64,000 nt of DNA from Fulvivirga ulvae (lineage in GTDB: Bacteria > Bacteroidota > Bacteroidia > Cytophagales > Cyclobacteriaceae), in the NCBI RefSeq assembly GCF_021389975.1, contig NZ_CP089981.1:4923501-4987500 (forward strand), given 5' to 3'. The notes beneath the pieces are model-generated. The model was not told the origin of the DNA. It did no database searches and saw only the letters and a program-made list of their open reading frames with translations. A program made the position numbers and the translations under genes. Each line of letters starts with the position of its first letter. Position 1 is the stretch's first letter. Positions 61,381 through 64,000 of the stretch are shown in pieces.

Positions 61381-64000
61381 GCACTTTTTATCAAGTGCAG
61401 TTACACTTATTATTATCAGTATTTGTAGTTGTACAAAACAGGATACCGGCTCTACTTATTTTAAATTAATGGAACCGGAAAGAACAGGTGTGAATTTTAC
61501 TAATTCACTCGAGGAAACACCACAACTTAATATTTTCACCTATCTCTATTTTTACAATGGAGGAGGTGTTGCTGCAGGTGATTTAAATGGAGATGGTTTG
61601 GCGGACTTATATTTTACTTCTAACCAACATGAAAATCATCTTTATCTCAATAAGGGAAATTTTAAGTTTGAAGATATAACATCCATTTCAAAAGTTGCCG
61701 GACATAAAGGCTGGACTACAGGTGTGACAATGGCTGATGTCAATGGAGATAGCAGGCTTGATATTTATGTTAGCCAGTTGGGAGATTATCAGAATATCAG
61801 AGGTAGAAATCAACTTTATATCAATAAAGGAAATGATGAAAAAGGAAGACCTATCTTCAGTGAAGAAGCAAAAAAATATGGTCTTGATTTGGTAGGTTTT
61901 TCAACACAGGCAGCTTTTTTTGATTATGATTTGGATGGAGACCTGGATATGTACATGCTTAATCATTCAGTGCATTCAAATGGTACCTTTGGAAAATCTA
62001 CTATTCGTGATGAATACCACCCTCTTGCCGGGGACAAACTCATGAGAAATGATAATGGAAAATTTGTCGATGTTACAAGAGAAAGTGGTATTTATAGCAG
62101 TGCTTTAGGTTATGGATTGGGGATAGGATTTGGTGATGTTAATTGGGATGGCTTTCCGGATATTTATATAGGCAATGATTTTCATGAAAATGACTATCTA
62201 TATATCAACAATGGTGATGGTACCTTTAGTGAGCAACTGGGGAACCAGATAAATCATACAAGCCGTTTTTCTATGGGTAATGATGTGGCCGATTTTAATA
62301 ATGATGGACTTCCAGATATCTTATCCCTGGATATGCTACCTGAAGATCCCGTAATGTTGAAAGCCTCAGCAGCCGAAGACCCCTTTAATATCTATAACTA
62401 TAAATTGAAGTATGGTTATGGACACCAATTTGCACGAAATACACTTCAGCTTAACCTCGGGAATAATAATTTTAGTGAGATTGGTTTACTGGCCGGTGTA
62501 GCTGCTACAGATTGGAGCTGGTCAGGGCTGTTGGCAGATCTTGATCTTGATGGGTATAAGGATATATACATAGCCAATGGGATAAAGCGCAGATCTAATG
62601 ACTTGGACTATATCAACTACATATCGAGTGAGGCTATTCAGCATCGTTTGGAGGGAGACATAAGCAATGAAGATTTGGCATTAATCGAACAGATGCCAGT
62701 GGTTAAAATACCCAATTACGTGTTTAAAAATAAGGGTGATCTAACGTTTAAAAATGTATCGAAAGAGTGGGGGCTTAACCAGGAATCATTTTCGAATGGA
62801 GCGGCTTATGTAGACCTTGATAATGATGGCGATCTTGACCTTGTGACAAACAATGCGGATCAACCTGCTTTTATCTACAAAAACAGTGCTGCCGATAAAA
62901 AAAATAACAACAATAACTATCTTAAAATTAGGCTAGAGGGAGAAGGGGGAAATACACAAGGTATTGGTGCTAAGGTCATTATCCCCCTGTCGAATGGACA
63001 GAAAATAGTCAATGAGGTATACACTACCAGAGGGTACCAGTCAGCAGTGCCTGCAAATATAGTAATAGGACTTGGCGATAAATCTACAGTTGATTCACTA
63101 ATTGTCATTTGGCCGGATCATTCCTTCGATGTGAAACTAAAAGTTAAAGCCAATCAGGAACTCATTATAAAACAAACAGAGGCAAAAGGAAGGTATAGCT
63201 ATAAGGGGCAGGAAAACCTAGCGTTACTGTCTGATATTACAGATAGTTTGAAAATTAACTACAAGCATGAAGAAAATAAATATATAGAGTTCAATAGGGA
63301 GGCTCTGATACCTCACATGTCATCTACTGAAGGTCCGAGAATCGCTGTTGGAGATGTAAATGGAGATGGAAAAGATGATTTTTTTATAGGAGGAGCGAAA
63401 CGGCAGCTAGCTAAATTATTTATTCAGGCTTCAAATGGTTTCGAAGTTTCTGAACAGGCGATTTTCCGCTTGGACAGCCTTAGTGAAGATATTGGTGCTG
63501 AGTTTATTGATGTTGATAATGATAATGATCTTGATCTGGTTATAGTTAGTGGAGGTAACGAGTTTAGATCTCATGATAACCCATTACAATTGAGGCTATA
63601 TACCAATGATGGAAGAGGTCAGTTTTCAAGAAAGAAGGAAGCATTTGAAAATATCTTTTTAACAGGTTCAATAGTTAAAAAATGTGATTTTGATAAAGAT
63701 GGAGACCAGGATGTATTTGTAGGAGGGAGAGTTGTGCCTTGGAATTATGGCTTTACCCCTGAGAGTTTTCTACTTGTTAATGATGGAAAAGGAAACTTCT
63801 CAGATTTAACACCGCCAGGATTAAAAGAGGTAGGCATGGTTAAAGATGCTGCTTGGGCAGATATGGATGGTGATGGCTTTGATGATTTAATTGTTGTTGG
63901 AGAATGGTTCCCGGTAACTGTTTTTCTGAACAAAGATGGTCAGTTGAGTCAAAATAATGCTGTTTCAATAGAAAATTCTAATGGATGGTGGAATGCCATT
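61349..64000 (+). CDS. second FG-GAP/ASPIC-UnbV lipoprotein (runs off the window)
   Basis: A long open frame begins with an ATG at 61349, inside the last codons of the preceding gene in another frame, and is still open at 64000 (884 codons). Its N-terminus is a lipoprotein signal ending LIIISICSC (Cys about residue 28; a second ATG at 61355 also serves). The architecture copies its neighbour: FYNGGGVAAGDLNGDGLADL, ADVNGDSRLDIYV, GDVNWDGFPDIYIG, VDLDNDGDLDLV, an ASPIC/UnbV region (GIGAKVIIPLSNGQ, TTRGYQSAVPANIVIGLG), and a second propeller. The 32-bp overlap and shared layout suggest tandem duplication and translational coupling. The C-terminus lies outside the window. Confidence 0.88.
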   Translation, partial: MIMNWNSIHIKHFLSSAVTLIIISICSCTKQDTGSTYFKLMEPERTGVNFTNSLEETPQLNIFTYLYFYNGGGVAAGDLNGDGLADLYFTSNQHENHLYLNKGNFKFEDITSISKVAGHKGWTTGVTMADVNGDSRLDIYVSQLGDYQNIRGRNQLYINKGNDEKGRPIFSEEAKKYGLDLVGFSTQAAFFDYDLDGDLDMYMLNHSVHSNGTFGKSTIRDEYHPLAGDKLMRNDNGKFVDVTRESGIYSSALGYGLGIGFGDVNWDGFPDIYIGNDFHENDYLYINNGDGTFSEQLGNQINHTSRFSMGNDVADFNNDGLPDILSLDMLPEDPVMLKASAAEDPFNIYNYKLKYGYGHQFARNTLQLNLGNNNFSEIGLLAGVAATDWSWSGLLADLDLDGYKDIYIANGIKRRSNDLDYINYISSEAIQHRLEGDISNEDLALIEQMPVVKIPNYVFKNKGDLTFKNVSKEWGLNQESFSNGAAYVDLDNDGDLDLVTNNADQPAFIYKNSAADKKNNNNNYLKIRLEGEGGNTQGIGAKVIIPLSNGQKIVNEVYTTRGYQSAVPANIVIGLGDKSTVDSLIVIWPDHSFDVKLKVKANQELIIKQTEAKGRYSYKGQENLALLSDITDSLKINYKHEENKYIEFNREALIPHMSSTEGPRIAVGDVNGDGKDDFFIGGAKRQLAKLFIQASNGFEVSEQAIFRLDSLSEDIGAEFIDVDNDNDLDLVIVSGGNEFRSHDNPLQLRLYTNDGRGQFSRKKEAFENIFLTGSIVKKCDFDKDGDQDVFVGGRVVPWNYGFTPESFLLVNDGKGNFSDLTPPGLKEVGMVKDAAWADMDGDGFDDLIVVGEWFPVTVFLNKDGQLSQNNAVSIENSNGWWNAI

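Noticed and set aside
1..64000. CRISPR arrays, tRNA/rRNA genes, insertion sequences and phage genes
   Set aside because: Read by eye on both strands, I found no regularly spaced repeats, cloverleaf or rRNA sequence, transposase or integrase motifs, or phage structural genes. A covariance-model scan would be needed to exclude small RNAs.

Overview
The window looks like a chromosome segment of a free-living member of the Bacteroidota, most likely of the order Cytophagales. The evidence is two SusC/SusD glycan-uptake loci, type IX secretion (T9SS) C-terminal sorting domains on two exported proteins, a DUF5686/CarboxypepD_reg outer-membrane protein, FG-GAP/ASPIC-UnbV lipoproteins, a general lack of Shine-Dalgarno sequences, and Rhs/YD-repeat proteins with Sec signal peptides. 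The genus cannot be fixed from sequence alone. I saw no rRNA, tRNA, CRISPR array, IS element or prophage.

Layout. Positions 1-19998 are mostly core genome: a sterol-desaturase-type hydroxylase with a small lipoprotein, a GluR0-like ligand-gated K+ channel, parE-parC (topoisomerase IV), a SpoU-type tRNA/rRNA methyltransferase, a SanA-like protein, a DUF5686 protein, a TPR lipoprotein, and the thrS-infC-rpmI-rplT translation block, which ends at a strong terminator. infC starts upstream of any ATG/GTG/TTG, at an AUU codon behind a perfect AAGGAGG. A YfiR-like protein and a LacI-sulfurtransferase-SRPBCC cluster follow on the minus strand.

Positions 20000-32501 hold an alpha-glucan utilisation locus: a divergent LacI regulator, two perfect GCAAACGTTTGC operators, SusC, SusD, a lipocalin-like lipoprotein, a secreted binding protein, a SusE/F-like lipoprotein, a T9SS-exported GH13 amylase and a lipoprotein GH13 amylase. 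Positions 51926-64000 hold a second, paralogous LacI/SusC/SusD locus. It has the same operator, but two giant FG-GAP lipoproteins replace the glycosidases; the second runs off the window.

Positions 32696-46084 form a large accessory island of Rhs/YD-repeat polymorphic-toxin genes. It has an SpvB-like protein (one frameshift), an Ig/PKD-DUF6443-YD protein (two frameshifts, one at a run of ten G), a LamG-Fn3-YD core protein carrying a toxin tip, an ATGA-coupled immunity candidate, a truncated toxin tip with an ATGA-coupled NTR/TIMP-like protein, and an orphan Rhs tip with an L,D-transpeptidase-like active site followed by an exported NADase-type glycan-binding protein. The Rhs shell appears split between two polypeptides at a point that is normally continuous. 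Just downstream, at 46514, is an orphan lanthipeptide precursor of the pinensin type with no modification enzymes in view.

The most promising candidates for new biology are the split Rhs locus with its silent cassettes and periplasmic immunity proteins, the orphan lanthipeptide precursor, and the two LacI regulons that share one operator sequence.
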